DNA of 64,000 bases from Ostrinia nubilalis (Eukaryota > Arthropoda > Insecta > Lepidoptera > Crambidae), in NCBI RefSeq assembly GCF_963855985.1, contig NC_087107.1, positions 1,240,001-1,304,000 of the forward strand, read 5' to 3'. The notes under the pieces are model-generated. The model was not told the DNA's origin. It ran no database searches and worked only from the letters and a program-made list of their open reading frames with translations. This document shows positions 1-12,061 of this stretch, piece by piece. Made by a program: the position numbers and the translations under genes. Within the stretch, counting starts at the first letter, position 1. Each line of letters begins with the position of its first letter.

Positions 1-46
1 TTCAGCAGTGGACGTCCTATGGCTGACATGATGATGATGATGGCTC
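1..46 (+). mobile_element. 3' tail of an RTE-type LINE (truncated by window edge)
   Basis: The window opens inside the conserved LINE terminus, a frame that would read QQWTSYG, followed by a short ATG-repeat tail. The same terminus recurs more than ten times in the window. RTE-clade elements characteristically end in such short tandem repeats. Only the extreme 3' end is visible. Confidence 0.7.
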
Positions 47-1894
47 GTGGTTTTGTGAGTTGTACATCGATAATCAAAAAGGAACAAATTACAAGCACAT
101 TCAAGTTTTTTACCACTCTCTACAATTTTTGTTTGAGTTTGAAAATTTGAATGACCCTGAAATTCGTTCCGCCAATATAAAACAGGGTAATACAATGAAG
201 GAGTAAAAGTTTGTTTGATACCTGTGATTTTACAAAAACACTTTAATTATTTGCTAGTCCATTTATAGGCTCATTATCAGTAACCATTCGATATCAGGTG
301 ATCCGTCTGTTCGTTTGCCTCTTGTCACATAAAAACCCAAATGCAATGGATACCCATAACGTAAAAATGGTTTTAAAATAGTTCAATTTTATGAAGTGCT
401 GTTTTGTACCAAATTAAAGATTTTTATTAAAATCATTATTTTATTGTAAACAATCCAGAATTCTTACGAATATAACCAAATATTAATTTTATAGCACATG
501 AACTCAATTCCGATATTAATATCGGAATTCCGATATTGAGATCTAATATCGGAATCCAATATCGGAATTGAAAACCTTCCGATATTACATGCCCTAGCCC
601 TTAGTTCAATATATTAAAGACGAGTTAATTTCAATTGGGTAAAAAGTGCTAGTGCCTATTTTGTCGAATACGAAATATCATTCTGTAGACTGCCTCGTGA
701 CTTAACAGTAAATTCAGGAGATGATGATGAAAGGTTATGAAGTGCTGAGGCAGCCCTACGTTTTCCGACTGAATGAACTTTCATCTCGGCTGCTAAGCAC
801 AACTATTCTTCAATTCTGGATGATACTTCGTCTTCTAATCTACTACGCTTAGTCCTGTCACCTAAATCCATGAAAGACTTTTACGGGCGTCCTCTACCTA
901 CAGACCCTGAAGTTGAAGGCTGTTCAATAATAATCTTCAGATGTTATTATGCATTTACACAACTAATTCTCATATTTCTTTTTCAAGTTGAGAGATATCT
1001 TTGCCGATTTTAATCAATTTCTGGAAGCTGACAAACAAAAGCTATTTTTTGAATTTCGTAACTCATTTCGCTCTTGTGTTATCAAATCTGATACTCTAAT
1101 GACCTCATAGACATAGTTTAATAATATATCTTTAGATTGCTTAGTTGTAGGTTTAATTGGAGGAAGTTTTTTTTTAAATAAATCTGAATTTCTAACTGTA
1201 CTTTCGTTTTCTGCAAAAATGAAAAGTTTGTTCAGGCAGGGGTAGTTTGGGGTAAATTTTTTTATTGAATACCATAATACAGACTTCCAACTATCTACCA
1301 GTACCAAAATTTCCATGTTCTAATATGTTCCTTGTAAGATACAGGCTTTAAAATAAAATAAAATACCTAAAATTTTAAGCTAAGTTTTGAATATTTTTTC
1401 TAAATTACTATAACAATTAACAGTTACTAAGTGTTATAGAAAATGAAGTACATACCTTCATTAATGTGTACCATATTTCATAATACGCAATAATGCACTG
1501 TATAAGTCACACCAAACAGATAACTGTGCGCGAAAACAGGAAGTAAATAGAACAAATCAGTACAAATTAGCGAGAGCACTGCATTTACTAGCTGATATCT
1601 CAGTAATGACTTACCTTTAACCGTTCATATTAAACAAGAATATGAGGTAAGTACCCCCAATCACATTGCGATGATTTGTTTTAACTATCCTCACAATGTC
1701 AAATTTTAATATTATCCACCTAATATCTCATTATTGATCACTGTGCGCCGCCCGCACCTTTAAAATTCAATATCTTGGAAACTAATTGACGTATCGAAAT
1801 AATTCTTTCACATGTATTTTTTATTTTTAACAGAGAATACAGAAAGCTAAAAAACAAAATTAGTGAACATTCTTCATTATTATAAAAGTTACGT
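47..1894. other. AT-rich noncoding DNA
   Basis: I see no convincing gene here. The only ORF of note (1014-1316, minus) has AT-driven composition and no recognisable domain. The one structured part is the palindrome cluster at 506-587, listed separately. Confidence 0.6.
506..587. repeat. cluster of inverted and direct TCCGATAT/ATATCGGA motifs
   Basis: The octamer TCCGATAT or its complement ATATCGGA occurs about six times in 80 bp. The left part (506-529) is a perfect 24-bp palindrome centred on ATTAAT. This could be a degenerate tandem expansion or a clustered binding site. Nothing in the sequence decides between these. Confidence 0.6.
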
Positions 1895-1899
1895 GATTT

Positions 1900-2155
1900 T
1901 AACCGACTTCAATAAAAGGAGGAGGTTCTCAAATCAAATCTACCAGGATAAAAAATAACTATTCAATATTTTTTCTTTGAAAAATTATATTATGTATGTA
2001 CTTACAATAGAAAACCTTTCTCATGAATCACTCTATCTATTGGTGAAAACCACATGAAAATCCGTTCAGTTTTTGATATTATCGCGAATAGACAGACAGA
2101 CGCGGTGGACTTTATTTTACTCGTATATATTTTAGACTGACAAAATCGTCATGTT
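1900..2155. repeat. lepidopteran interspersed repeat fragments
   Basis: The stretch starts with the phrase ACCGACTTCAATAAAAGGAG and later contains an AAAATCCGTTCAG block followed by GACAGACAGAC. Both resemble common short interspersed repeats of moth genomes. Family assignment is from memory of typical repeat wording, so it is tentative. Confidence 0.4.
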
Positions 2156-2234
2156 TCACTTAAAGTAGCTTATTTTTGTTGGGAAGCCAACAACGCGCGG
2201 GAGGAGACGTGCGGGCGGCGTACGATGACCGCGT

Positions 2235-2473
2235 CATCATCATCATCATCATTTCAGCCATAGGACGTCCACTGCTGAACATAGGCCTCCCCCAATGCTT
2301 TTCATGTTGATCTATTGGTAGCGGCCTGCGTCCAGCGCTTCCCTGCTACCTTTACGATGTCGTCGGTCCACCTTGTGGGTGGTCGTCCCACGCTGCGTTT
2401 TCCGGTACGCGGCCTCCATTCCAGAACCTTTCTGCCCCATCGGCCGTCAGTTCTGCGTACTTATATTGACTTA
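2235..2473 (-). mobile_element. 5'-truncated RTE LINE insertion with 14-bp target duplication
   Basis: The plus strand begins with CAT repeats and continues into the complement of the RTE C-terminal coding segment (the WTDDI region). It is flanked by an exact 14-bp direct repeat, TACGATGACCGCGT, at 2221-2234 and 2474-2487. That duplication marks a target-primed retrotransposition into the older element at 2177-3708. Confidence 0.8.
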
Positions 2474-2744
2474 TACGATGACCGCGTATCTTAGATAATT
2501 TCCTGTAATTAGGCTGGCGAGAATCACAGCACCTATTTTTATACAGTCCGCTATTTTATTTATAACTAATATTCGTTAGGACCCTAACAATGGTCCTTTA
2601 GGATATCGCCGTCTTATTTGCGAGAATATTATCGGGAATACCACTTCAAGAATTCCTTCTAAATTCAAGACCCTTCAATTTGGAGCTCTTCAGTGTGGAC
2701 TTCAGCTACGCTAGATACCTGTGGGAGCCTTCATTATTCCCGCA

Positions 2745-3500
2745 AGGATACTACGCAAGCACCGCACGCGCCATACGCAGGTCATTTTTGGAGGACAGCG
2801 CGCGACGGACATTGGACCCGCCACATATTCGAGTCATCGTGTCATAAATATTACATAATCATTATCATTGTGACCTGTGCCAAGGATTTGTTGGAAGATT
2901 TATGCAAGCACCGCACGCGCCATACGCAGGTCATTTTTGGAGGACAGCGCGCCACGGACTTTGGACCCGCCACATATTCGAGTCATCGTGTCATCAATAT
3001 TACACAATCATTATCATTGTGACCTGTGCCAAGGATTTGTTGGAAGGTTTATGCAAGCACCGGACGCGCCATACGCAGGTCATTTTTGGAGGACAGCGCG
3101 CCACGGACTGTGTTGGACCCGCCACATATTCGAGTCATCGTGTCATCAATATTGCACAATCATCATTGTGACCTGTGCCAAGGATTTGTTGGAAGGTTTA
3201 TGCAAGCACCGCACGCACCATGCGCAGGTCATTTTTGGAGGACAGCGCGCCACGGACTATGGACCCGCCACATATTCGAGTCATCGTGTCATCAATATTG
3301 CACAATCATTATATCAATGTGACCTGTGCCAAGGATTTGTTGGAAGGTTTATGCAAGCACCGCACGCGCCATACGCAGGTCATTTTTGGAGGACAGCGCG
3401 CCACGGACTTTGGACCCGCCACATATTCGAGTCATCGTGTCATCAATATTGCACAATCATCATTTTGACCTGTGCCAAGGATTTGTTGGAAGGTTTATAG
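2745..3500. repeat. tandem array, period about 149 bp, five units plus partials
   Basis: The phrase GACCTGTGCCAAGGATTTG starts near 2872, 3021, 3170, 3321 and 3467, giving spacings of 149, 149, 151 and 146. A partial unit precedes the first. Because the period is not a multiple of three, the array creates overlapping open frames of up to 207 codons. These share repeated peptides and are not genes. Confidence 0.9.
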
Positions 3501-3708
3501 AAGATAGGTGATTCCTTCCAATTTTATCCTTAATACTTTTTCAGTGTTTAAATTGCTAAAATTGAGAGAGTGTTTCCCAAATTATTTAAAATTTTGCCTT
3601 TTCTTCTCTTTATAGCAATCTTTCGCGCTTAATCATGATCGGGAGGAGACGTGCGGGCGGCGTACGATGACTAACGTCACCTCGACGCGTGTTGTTGACT
3701 TCCCAACA

Positions 3709-6700
3709 TAATATCAAACATATTCTACCTATCATAAAAATCCAATACCACGTTTCACACTGCAGACACGCTTTCAGGAAATTAAACCATAAAGCTGGGG
3801 GTTAATGGCCATAATGGCGTGAGGGTTCGTATTAGCATCATATTATGGTTATTAACTTCATATTCGTACATTTGTAGAATGGGATAAGTTGAACTGAGTT
3901 TGGAGTCGATTTGGAGATTGTTTAATTTCATGCGAAGACTTTACACTTATCTTCATATCATCAGACATGTGTAAAAGTCTCCTTAAGAGCATTTGACATA
4001 ATTTAAATTAGTCCAAAGATATTTTTGATTTTATTTTATTACCACGTACAAATTGACACTGCTTGATGGACCGACGACCTCAAGAAGATAGGTCGCACTG
4101 GATAGATAGATACATGGTTCTTCTTGAGAAAGGTTTATGTCCAGCAGTGGTCATCCATAGACTGATTTATGATATTGATGTAATTTCAATTTCAATTGAT
4201 AACCCGTAATTGGGTTTCAACTATAATCTCAGCCTTGAATCAATGCACCTTTGATCGTTATTGGCTGATTAGTGAAACCAATATCCCGTACCTAAGATCT
4301 GATTGTACCATAATCAAAGCAAACAAATGATACTCGATTCATTTTGAGTTGAGTCTTGAGTCGCGTTTCATAATTCGATCCGTAAACTTATAAGTAGCAG
4401 TTTTAATGTTAGTAATAATGCATTTCGTGTGCACTGCATTAGCAAGTCTATAACTATGTTGTTTTATATGTATTTTCCGTCAAATGCGGGCGTTAGGTGG
4501 GAATGGCCATGAATCCTCTTATCTCAATCCTGCCAAAGAGGTGGGGCCATTAAACAAGCGGGGATTCAGAAAGTCAACTTTGTATTTAAATAATATTTTC
4601 ATGAAGACGAACCTTATGAACGAATGGTGACGTTAAAATTAGGCGTAGATTACTGGATTATTCAATATTTTAAATCAAAAAATCTACTTCAGCAAAGTTC
4701 TTTTAACGGATTGAATCTTGGACTTTATGCCACCGCCTTAATTTAACATCTTTCCTAAAACAACTCAAAAAGGTTTTCCATCCCTTTAACATTACTTAGA
4801 CAGGAAAAAAGCTTTAGTAAGTTGTATAGAAAACCTATCGCTACAGAAAACAGAGTAGCTCCATCTATCTCTACGTTTAGATCTTTTAATCTATGCAGCT
4901 GATTTTTAATGCGATGTTCGATAATGATTTAGGAGGAAGGTTTAGATGTGAGGTGTTAGCTTACTCCGCACCTGTGCGAAAGCCAAAGGACTCTTCCAGC
5001 GACTTCACCCACTTTTGGCCGCTAGAAGACTCATCCAAAGCCAAAGCGGGTCGCTAGTGTACAATTAAATTCTAAGCTCAAACGCTTATTTCGTGGCCCC
5101 AAACAAATACTTCTGCATTATTAAAGCGCCTCGTTTAATGTGCAGGAAAATTAATGAAGTAGCAAAAGTTGCAGTGTCGCTGGAATTATTACTGTGTTGT
5201 GAGCAAAATGGCCGCGTGTCAGGGATTTGGCTGGCGACGGATTAGCGAAATGTTTCGTACAGGGTGTTGAAGAAAATGGACGTGAATACTACGTATAAGA
5301 TGTAGAGTTAGACATAGGTGATAGAAAATTGCATACCTAGTCTTTTTGGTTAATTTTTTTTTCCTTTTCTATTCTGCTATTTGGCAATCTGTGCAAAACC
5401 CTCCACTATGGTGGATGAGGCTCAATCTGTTTCCGTGAAACCATAATCCAACCATCTGTCTGATTCCAATCCGATTCTTGAGCCGTTCAGGATATATCTA
5501 ATGACTGACTGAAAAATGACGCAGGCGGTATTGTGAACACAGCCAACCTGTTATCTAGCAAAATACCTAACATTTTTTAAGACTTTTATCTAAGTAGGTA
5601 CTTAGCTGTCCACTAGTTTACGGAACATAATTTTGGTATGTTATAAAAAGGGACTAACTACTATAAAGTCAAACGATTATAATACGATAAACATATCAAA
5701 ATTTTACTACTTCTAGGTACAGTTTCATTATTAATAGTGGGTATTTGGCCGTTTTCACAACGTCTTAAGGGTTATTTTTCTTCCAATTTCTTTCATTAAA
5801 TGTTGTCAGAGTATATCCACAGTATATATGAGCTAAAGCAGTACGGAAACTTAGCCCTTTCGGCGAGTTAAATACCTACACTTCAACTGAGTGTTAGGGT
5901 TGGCACTCTTAACCTTTATAAAATTAATAAGGTTCTTACTTACTTATTTATTAAAACGTTTATTTAGGTTTTTTAATTATCAAATACCTAATGGAATAAA
6001 TTAATTGACTAAGTAGTTAACAAAAAAAAAAAAAAAAATTAGGTTCTATAATGATCGAATACATAATCGAATAAATTGATTAAGTACTATTAGAGGCCGG
6101 TAGAAGATCTATTCCATGGAGGTATTAGCACCATGATCTATTCTCATCAATAAAATACCGGATACAAGTTATACTTTCACATACCTATTGCCTCATTTTA
6201 AATACAGTAATTCATCACTTAGTACAAAAGCGTGCGGAGCAAATTACTTTATCAAATAGAACACATAAATTGTTAAAAAGCGTAATTACGTAATTTAAAG
6301 TAGAAGTAGAAGTAAAGTACGAAGTTTAAAAAATGAAAGTTCTGGTTTTGAAGATGCCCAGTTCAAGCAGCCGTATACTACGCAATTCACTCGTGGCATG
6401 TTTTTAAAAATACAGCGGAAAGTGCATGCAATAAAATTATTATTAAAAACACAACGCGCGCGACACTCGCGACGGATGGACTGCGAGGTTCGCTTAGAGC
6501 TCGTGTAAAGCGTGCGTCTGTGTGCGTGAGTCTGATTTCGAGCGTTTGTATGAAGCTTCCGTACTGTTTGATTTATCTACTGTGGTATATCCGACGGGCC
6601 TGTAACTTTATCTAATTTAAAAGTCATAAAAACAATCGGTAATTTTATAAGGATATTAGAAACGGTGTAAAATAAGAAGATTTTATGACTTCCGGCGCTA

Positions 6701-7046
6701 TCAAGTTAGAGTGAAATATATTTGAAATTATATCGTAAACTAATTTGTTAATATTATTATGGGGTATAAAGTCAGAAGCATTTATAATTTTAATTAGGAC
6801 AAGTTGCTTGAGATCATCATGGCGCATTCAAGATGTATAAATCATAATAATTTATGTTAATAAGTTTTTAACATTTGGTCTTTTAATGAACTTTTAATGG
6901 TAGGTTAAAATCAGCAGGTCTAAGACTAGACTATGATAAAATAAACTAACTTTAGCTACCGTTACGTTTCGCGTTTGTCAAAGGCAGACTCTTTGACTTA
7001 TGTCTCAAAACAGAGTTGTTTTTTTCGGCAGGCGTTGTGTGTACAC
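3709..7046. other. AT-rich DNA without a recognisable gene
   Basis: No ORF here has a recognisable domain. A locally GC-rich patch at about 6445-6560 contains a TGCGTGAGT donor-like motif and could be a first exon or promoter of a neighbouring gene. There is no supporting coding frame. Confidence 0.5.
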
Positions 7047-7205
7047 ATGTACACGTTACTAATATTATAAAAGGAAAATGCTTTGATTGTTAATTGTTTG
7101 TATTGAATATTCTCCGAAACTACTGGGCTGATTTGAAAAATACTTCCACGATTCCAACATTATTTCTGATGAACATTGTAGGCGGTATGTTTACCGGGTT
7201 AGCTT
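7047..7205. repeat. interspersed repeat (CTAATATTATAAA type)
   Basis: It begins ACTAATATTATAAAAGGAAA and contains CTCCGAAACTACTGGGCTGA, wording shared with the short interspersed repeats seen at 8890, 28788 and 40416. This copy is degenerate. Confidence 0.45.
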
Positions 7206-7643
7206 ATTAAAGATACTTAGAGGCAAGCAAAAACCAAAGTGTATCTAACAACAATATGTAATAGAGATTTCACTAAGCATAACCTCTCAGAATTGCTATC
7301 CACATTCTAGCTATCTTAGAACAGAGCTAAAACAAGACGTGAAAGCAAAATTTGATTACGAACATCTCGCGATCTGCTGACATAAAATTAAGCCAGCGTT
7401 CCTCACGAATTACACCTAGGTGCCAATGAAATTACATCGAGGTGCAACTGAAGTGCAAATTTCACCTGAAAAGCACCTGCGCTGCAATAACACTCCGCGT
7501 GTTCTAGCTAATTTGTTATTTTAAGTTGGGAAATTTTCAAGGTGCTCTAGAAGGGTGTTAGATTAAATGTATATTAAGCTAAGTGCTGAGCAAACTTATG
7601 TATTTGCAATAGGTACGATTAAGTAAGAATTGCGAAACTTTAT

Positions 7644-7841
7644 TGGCAGTGGGCGGAGTTCATAGCTCGTGGCACTGATGGCCGCTGGGGCAGAAAAGTT
7701 CTCGAGTGGCGACCACGGGCCAATAGACGTATTGTGGGCAGGCCCCCCACTAGGTGGACCGACGATCTGGTGAAAGTCGCGGGAGCGCAGATCCTTGTAG
7801 GATGTCCAGCAGTGGACGTCATTCGGCTGAAACGAACTTGT
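7644..7841 (+). mobile_element. RTE LINE 3' fragment, second subfamily
   Basis: Read on the plus strand, it encodes the degraded C-terminal end of an RTE reverse-transcriptase ORF, with RGTDGRWGRKVLEW-like and RWTDD-like stretches, and ends in CGGCTGAAACGAACT. It belongs to the same subfamily as the fragments at 24127 and 30699, which lack the ATG-repeat tail. Confidence 0.7.
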
Positions 7842-8889
7842 ATCACTATGCCATAGAACTTAAGTATTTTAAACAGTGAAGAATGACTTTAATACGGCAA
7901 TAGCTTTATTAAGATACTTAATAAAATATTTTATAACACTTTTCTCGCGTACTAACTAAATATCTCTTATTGAATTCCGGATCCACTATATTCGTTCAGA
8001 CAAAGGCAGTTATTACACGGCTAACTACATGCGTAGGGTTGCCAGGAATAAAATAACAATAATTGTATTCCGTTAAATTTAAAACGTGAAACGGAAAGTA
8101 GAGTTTAGAATCCCGAGCAAATAGAAACTGGATTATGGTTTCTGTGAATATTGATTTGGAGTTAAGGATGTCCTTATCTTCTCATCTTGTCAATAGTCGA
8201 CTTGTAGAGAAAGCTTTTTGGTATTAATTCCGCCATTTGGACACCTTTTCATGCGCAATCCTACATAAAGTTAATTAAGGCTTGGTATTTCTGCTAAAGT
8301 AGGTATTTCGCGCTGTCAAAATCTGCGCGCGCAATACTTCGCCGAAGACAGCGCGCCAAAGAGCTCTCGCGGCTACACAGTATAGAAATACGCAGTTTAG
8401 AAATACGCAGTTGGTTAGGTTAGGTTGACTTCCTTCCTTCGCGTCACACTCACAGCACTCTAATACAAATCATATCCAAGTGATACAAATTAAAACAACT
8501 TTCAAAATTTTTGGGAATATATTTTGGAATCGAATAAATATAGAATATAACTGCCAAAGTAAACACGGTTCAAAGAGTCGTGGCGTCACCCGACCTTCCG
8601 GAAGTTCCGCGCCGGCACAAAATATAACAGAAGGTAAACTCATGTATGTACCTCGCTTTGCATACCTCTCTCGCTCGCACGCTCGGCCGTCGCGCTAGGG
8701 TTGTCTTGTCATGTGTTGCGTATATTTCGTTATGATAGAAAAATGTTACTCTTAATACTATGCAAGAAAAACAGTAACAGATATCCACGTATACTTATTT
8801 ATATTTAGTACGTTATTATAGTAATAGTTTGCAAACAAATACACGAGAAGGAAGTAGTATTTAGTTGAGTGGTTGACACTATTATCCAA

Positions 8890-9084
8890 CTAATATTATA
8901 AATGCGAAATTTGCGAAATGCGAAGTTTAGATATCTGGATGTTTGTTGCTCTTTCACGCAAAAACTACTGAACGGATTTTGATGTAACTTTACAGTATTA
9001 TTGTTTATAACCCTGAATAACATATAGGCTATAATTTATGACGATCTGTGACAAACTAAATTTCACGCCGCGGGCAAAAGCTAG
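8890..9084 (+). mobile_element. short interspersed element (CTAATATTATAAATGCG ... GCAAAAGCTAG)
   Basis: A 195-bp unit typical of moth genomes, with the internal phrase ACGCAAAAACTACTGAACGG. It is flanked by the 8-bp direct repeat TTATCCAA at 8882-8889 and 9085-9092. Related sequence lies at 40416-40782. It may be a nonautonomous Helitron-like or MITE-like family. The flanking duplication favours a duplicating mechanism. Confidence 0.6.
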
Positions 9085-9130
9085 TTATCCAATAATTCCT
9101 AAAACCTCTCTAAAACAATTCGATATATAT

Positions 9131-10888
9131 AAAATATATATAAGGTGTTATTTTTTATACTGATCATACTTTACCAACGCATCTAATAAAATCATACAAA
9201 TACAACCCAAGTGTTTTTAAAAAAAAATTCAGGCTAGTTTTCGAGTAAAACGACAAAGAATGTTACGAAAAAAATAAAGAATAAATCATCCTTTGAGCGC
9301 GGTGAGTATTCGTTTACGCACTATCGTAGTAGCCGGCCGAGGGCAACGACCGCTGCCACGTGCCGCGCCGCGTGAGTCGGCCATATTGATATCGCTGCCA
9401 GCCAGTCGCTCCGCGCCCACAGCCCGCGTCGAGCCGCCGATCGGCATGCGGGAGCGCAACAACTTAGACAATCGTCCCAGTCCGTTCAATGTGCCCAAAC
9501 GTATTGCAGTGTATGTGCGAGTTATTACAATGCCGCGCTTAATAAATAACAAAACGCATGTGAAATTATGTTTCGGGCACACTAACTGGCCGACGAGAAA
9601 CATTGACGAGTCGAAAACCTTCACACCTTGCTTGTTTGGAGCCGCGCAGCGCTTCAGGGAGCGCAGCCGTATCCTGACTTGACGAGATCCCGTGCGCTTC
9701 GAGGACGAAGTTCTGGAGTTCAATTTCAATCACCGGCACAGTGCTGGCGGTACCCAGATGCGAGCGCCGCAGACGGCGGCTTTTGCATAAAAATACGGAA
9801 TGCCTTATCAAGGAGTTGTTGCCAGAGGGCCACGACCGCGACCGAGTTCTATCGATGGATATTGCGGAAGTCTACCTAGGTACATACCTACAGTGTGATG
9901 CGGAAGTCTACCTAGGTACATACCTACAGAGTGCTTGTTTACGCGAAAGGGACTTTTTCCGTAAAAAAGTTAGTGCGCGAATTGTGAATACAACATCCGA
10001 CGTGGTGTCTAGTGAACAGCAAGCAAGTGTGCAGCCCGGAAGCATTACCTAAATTCGATCATGGCTAGATTAGACAGTGCAAGACAGTGTTTACGTGAAC
10101 ATTCAACAAAGGCTTGACGTTCAAAATGTATTGTGATTAGTGTAATAATAACCTAGGAACTTTAAATAACAACATTCAAAATAGGTAAATGTGTGAATAA
10201 GTAAAATCAATGAATCTAAAGTGTGATGGCAAATCATAATTTAGGAATTAAAACCAGGAAAATTGATCAGTGAGTTTTATTTACAACACCTATTCATATT
10301 CAATATTAGGGTGCATTTCCACTGAAGCGAAGCGAAGTAGTAATAGGTATGTACCTATCATTTTTTTATTACGTCTCTAAATAAATTGCGTAGGCATTAC
10401 GAAACCGTAGATATTGAATTCCAATTTCTATCCTTTTTTAAATTTCTATTTTAACGCGGATGATTCGCCTCGGTTCGTTGGAAAAGTCCCCCGCTATTAC
10501 ACTAATGAAAATACACTTATTTACCTACTTAAGTGGCTAGATTTTGTTTCTCCCAGCGCGTAGTACCTATTAACATGACGTAACATCGTACATACTCACG
10601 AGTGATATTTTTTGGTAACGTAGGTTTAGTGTAATCTAACCTTTATGTGTGTGAACGTTGAATGAACGCGCGCGGCCATTGTTCGTACTCGTATGAATGA
10701 AATGAGTAAAGAAAGAGAGAGAGGCAGTGAGTGAAGACAGGATGGTTGTAAAAATAATATCTTTTTTTTTGTTAGGAAAAGTAAAAACAAAAACTAGCCT
10801 GATTTTTTTTTTAAAAACACTTGGGTTGTATTTGTATGATTTTATTAGATGCGTTGGTAAAGTATGATCAGTATAAAAAATAACACCT

Positions 10889-10900
<12 letters not shown>
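9131..10900. mobile_element. 1.8-kb element with about 110-bp inverted ends, nested inside 8617-11491
   Basis: The ends (about 9131-9241 and 10790-10900) are near-perfect inverted repeats running from an AT-rich TATATAAGGTGTTATTTTT outer border to an AGGCTAGTTTT inner border. The interior, especially 9290-9800, is much more GC-rich than the rest of the window. It holds overlapping open frames on both strands (up to 147 codons), none recognisable, most simply explained by composition. Confidence 0.65.
9867..9935. repeat. 34-bp tandem duplication
   Basis: The phrase GCGGAAGTCTACCTAGGTAC, plus a further CATACCTACAG, occurs twice in direct succession with nearly identical sequence. It sits inside the GC-rich interior of the nested element. 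Confidence 0.85.
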
Positions 10901-10930
<30 letters not shown>

Positions 10931-10937
<7 letters not shown>

Positions 10938-11122
10938 AAGTCGTGTTAGTTACACCACTTATAACTCAAGAACGGCTGAACCGATTTAGCTGAAAATTGT
11001 CAGGGAGGTAGTTTAGAGCCAGGAGAAGGACATAGGATACTTTTTATCCCGTTTGAAATAAAAAAAAGTCTGCTTATTTATTGCCAGTAAGGCGGAACAA
11101 AGTTCGCCGGGTCAGCTAGTTC
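10931..11122 (+). repeat. interspersed repeat ending in GCTAGT
   Basis: After a TA microsatellite (about 10890-10932) comes a unit with ACTCAAGAACGGCTGAACCG and a GGGTCAGCTAGTTCC end. This resembles a widespread moth repeat. Family name is uncertain. Confidence 0.45.
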
Positions 11123-12061
11123 CTAATAATTGAGTTGGCTTTCAATTTCAATTGAAATTCAAATAAATAACTTACTTACCTCCCCGAATCAACTGGTAAT
11201 TTAAAAAATGAAAATTCGGTATTTAATGATAAGTTTAAGCAACCAAATACCGAACAATATTATAATACGACTTTTTCTGTTCACTCATTTTCGTCAATTT
11301 CGCAAAACAAAATAATAATCACAGGCGGTTGACCGGCGCGTGACTCAAGCGAACCACAGCGAACGTGTGGCGAACGTCTGTCGCGCCACGTCGCGCTCGC
11401 ATTCGTCCAAGACAGTCTTGCTAGAGCGGTGTCTATGTGTGCGTGGCTCGAGCGCGTTTAGTATGGAGTTTGCCTTCTGTTATATTTTGTGGCGCCGGCT
11501 AGAAGAATTTCAAGATTACGTCACCCGACCTATCGGTAGATCCTCGGGAGCTTGAGCGATTGGAAAAACATTTTATGATCAGTTACTCGTAGTAGCGATT
11601 ATTTAGAGCTTGGATAATAAATTATAGTTGTTGCAATTCACAAAGCTTTGCATGTGGTTAATTACATTAATCAGTACACGCATCAATTTTGTTCAGTCTT
11701 TTTGTTTATTAATACATAAAAATATCATACTAAAATTGCATACATATTTGTTTGTATTGGTCTGGGTGTTTTCTTTCCATAATTTATGTATAACGTATGT
11801 ACGGGGCTCTGTATCGAAAATCACTATGAGCAATAAGCATCACACACGGTTACCTGGAGTGCATTACCGCAGCAAAAAGCTTGCCATCTTAAATGAACGG
11901 TATAATATCGAGGTTTCGTCAGTACAGTTGCGAACAAAGGTGTTTGTGTAGTGTAGTTGAGTTGAGAGGTCAGATTATTGAAATAATAAAACGAACATTT
12001 TATTTTTAAAATACATTATAATAATAATTTACATTACAGATAACAATGAGAGGATGACATT

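Larger units (their letters stand above)
2177..3708. mobile_element. TGTTGGGAAG...CTTCCCAACA element (solo LTR or TIR element) with tandem core
   Basis: The ends form an imperfect inverted repeat of about 25 bp, with the outer ten bases TGTTGGGAAG and CTTCCCAACA perfectly complementary. Just inside each end, a 31-bp GC-rich block starting GGGAGGAGACGTGCGGGCGG occurs in the same orientation (from about 2200 and 3641). Most of the interior is a 149-bp tandem array. The TG...CA ends fit a solo LTR of a BEL/Pao-like element read on the minus strand, where a TATAAAG motif is present. A nonautonomous TIR transposon is the alternative. I found no clear target-site duplication. Confidence 0.55.
8617..11491. 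mobile_element. 2.9-kb TIR element nested in the left foldback arm
   Basis: The ends are inverted copies of ACAAAATATAACAGAAGG, complementary for about 26 bp with one mismatch. The octamer GCGCCGGC is duplicated at 8609-8616 and 11492-11499. The right foldback arm keeps the corresponding empty site with a single copy (18549-18556), so the insertion and its boundaries are directly demonstrated. An 8-bp duplication suggests a hAT-like transposon (inference). No transposase frame is recognisable. Confidence 0.8.

Noticed and set aside
2693..3511. Overlapping plus-strand ORFs up to 207 codons with repeated CKDLLEGLCKHRT-like peptides
   Set aside because: They are frame shadows of a 149-bp noncoding tandem array whose period is not divisible by three.
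8412..8428. GGTTAGGTTAGGTT, telomere-like TTAGG repeat
   Set aside because: Only about 2.5 units, mirrored in the other foldback arm at 18743-18760; too short to be a telomeric insertion.
9286..10052. ORFs of 103-147 codons on both strands in the GC-rich cargo
   Set aside because: They overlap on both strands with no recognisable motif; GC-rich sequence lacks stops by chance.
11628..11951. ORF of 107 codons with a relative in the right arm at 18193-18426
   Set aside because: The similarity is explained by the inverted arms themselves; no independent coding signal is visible.
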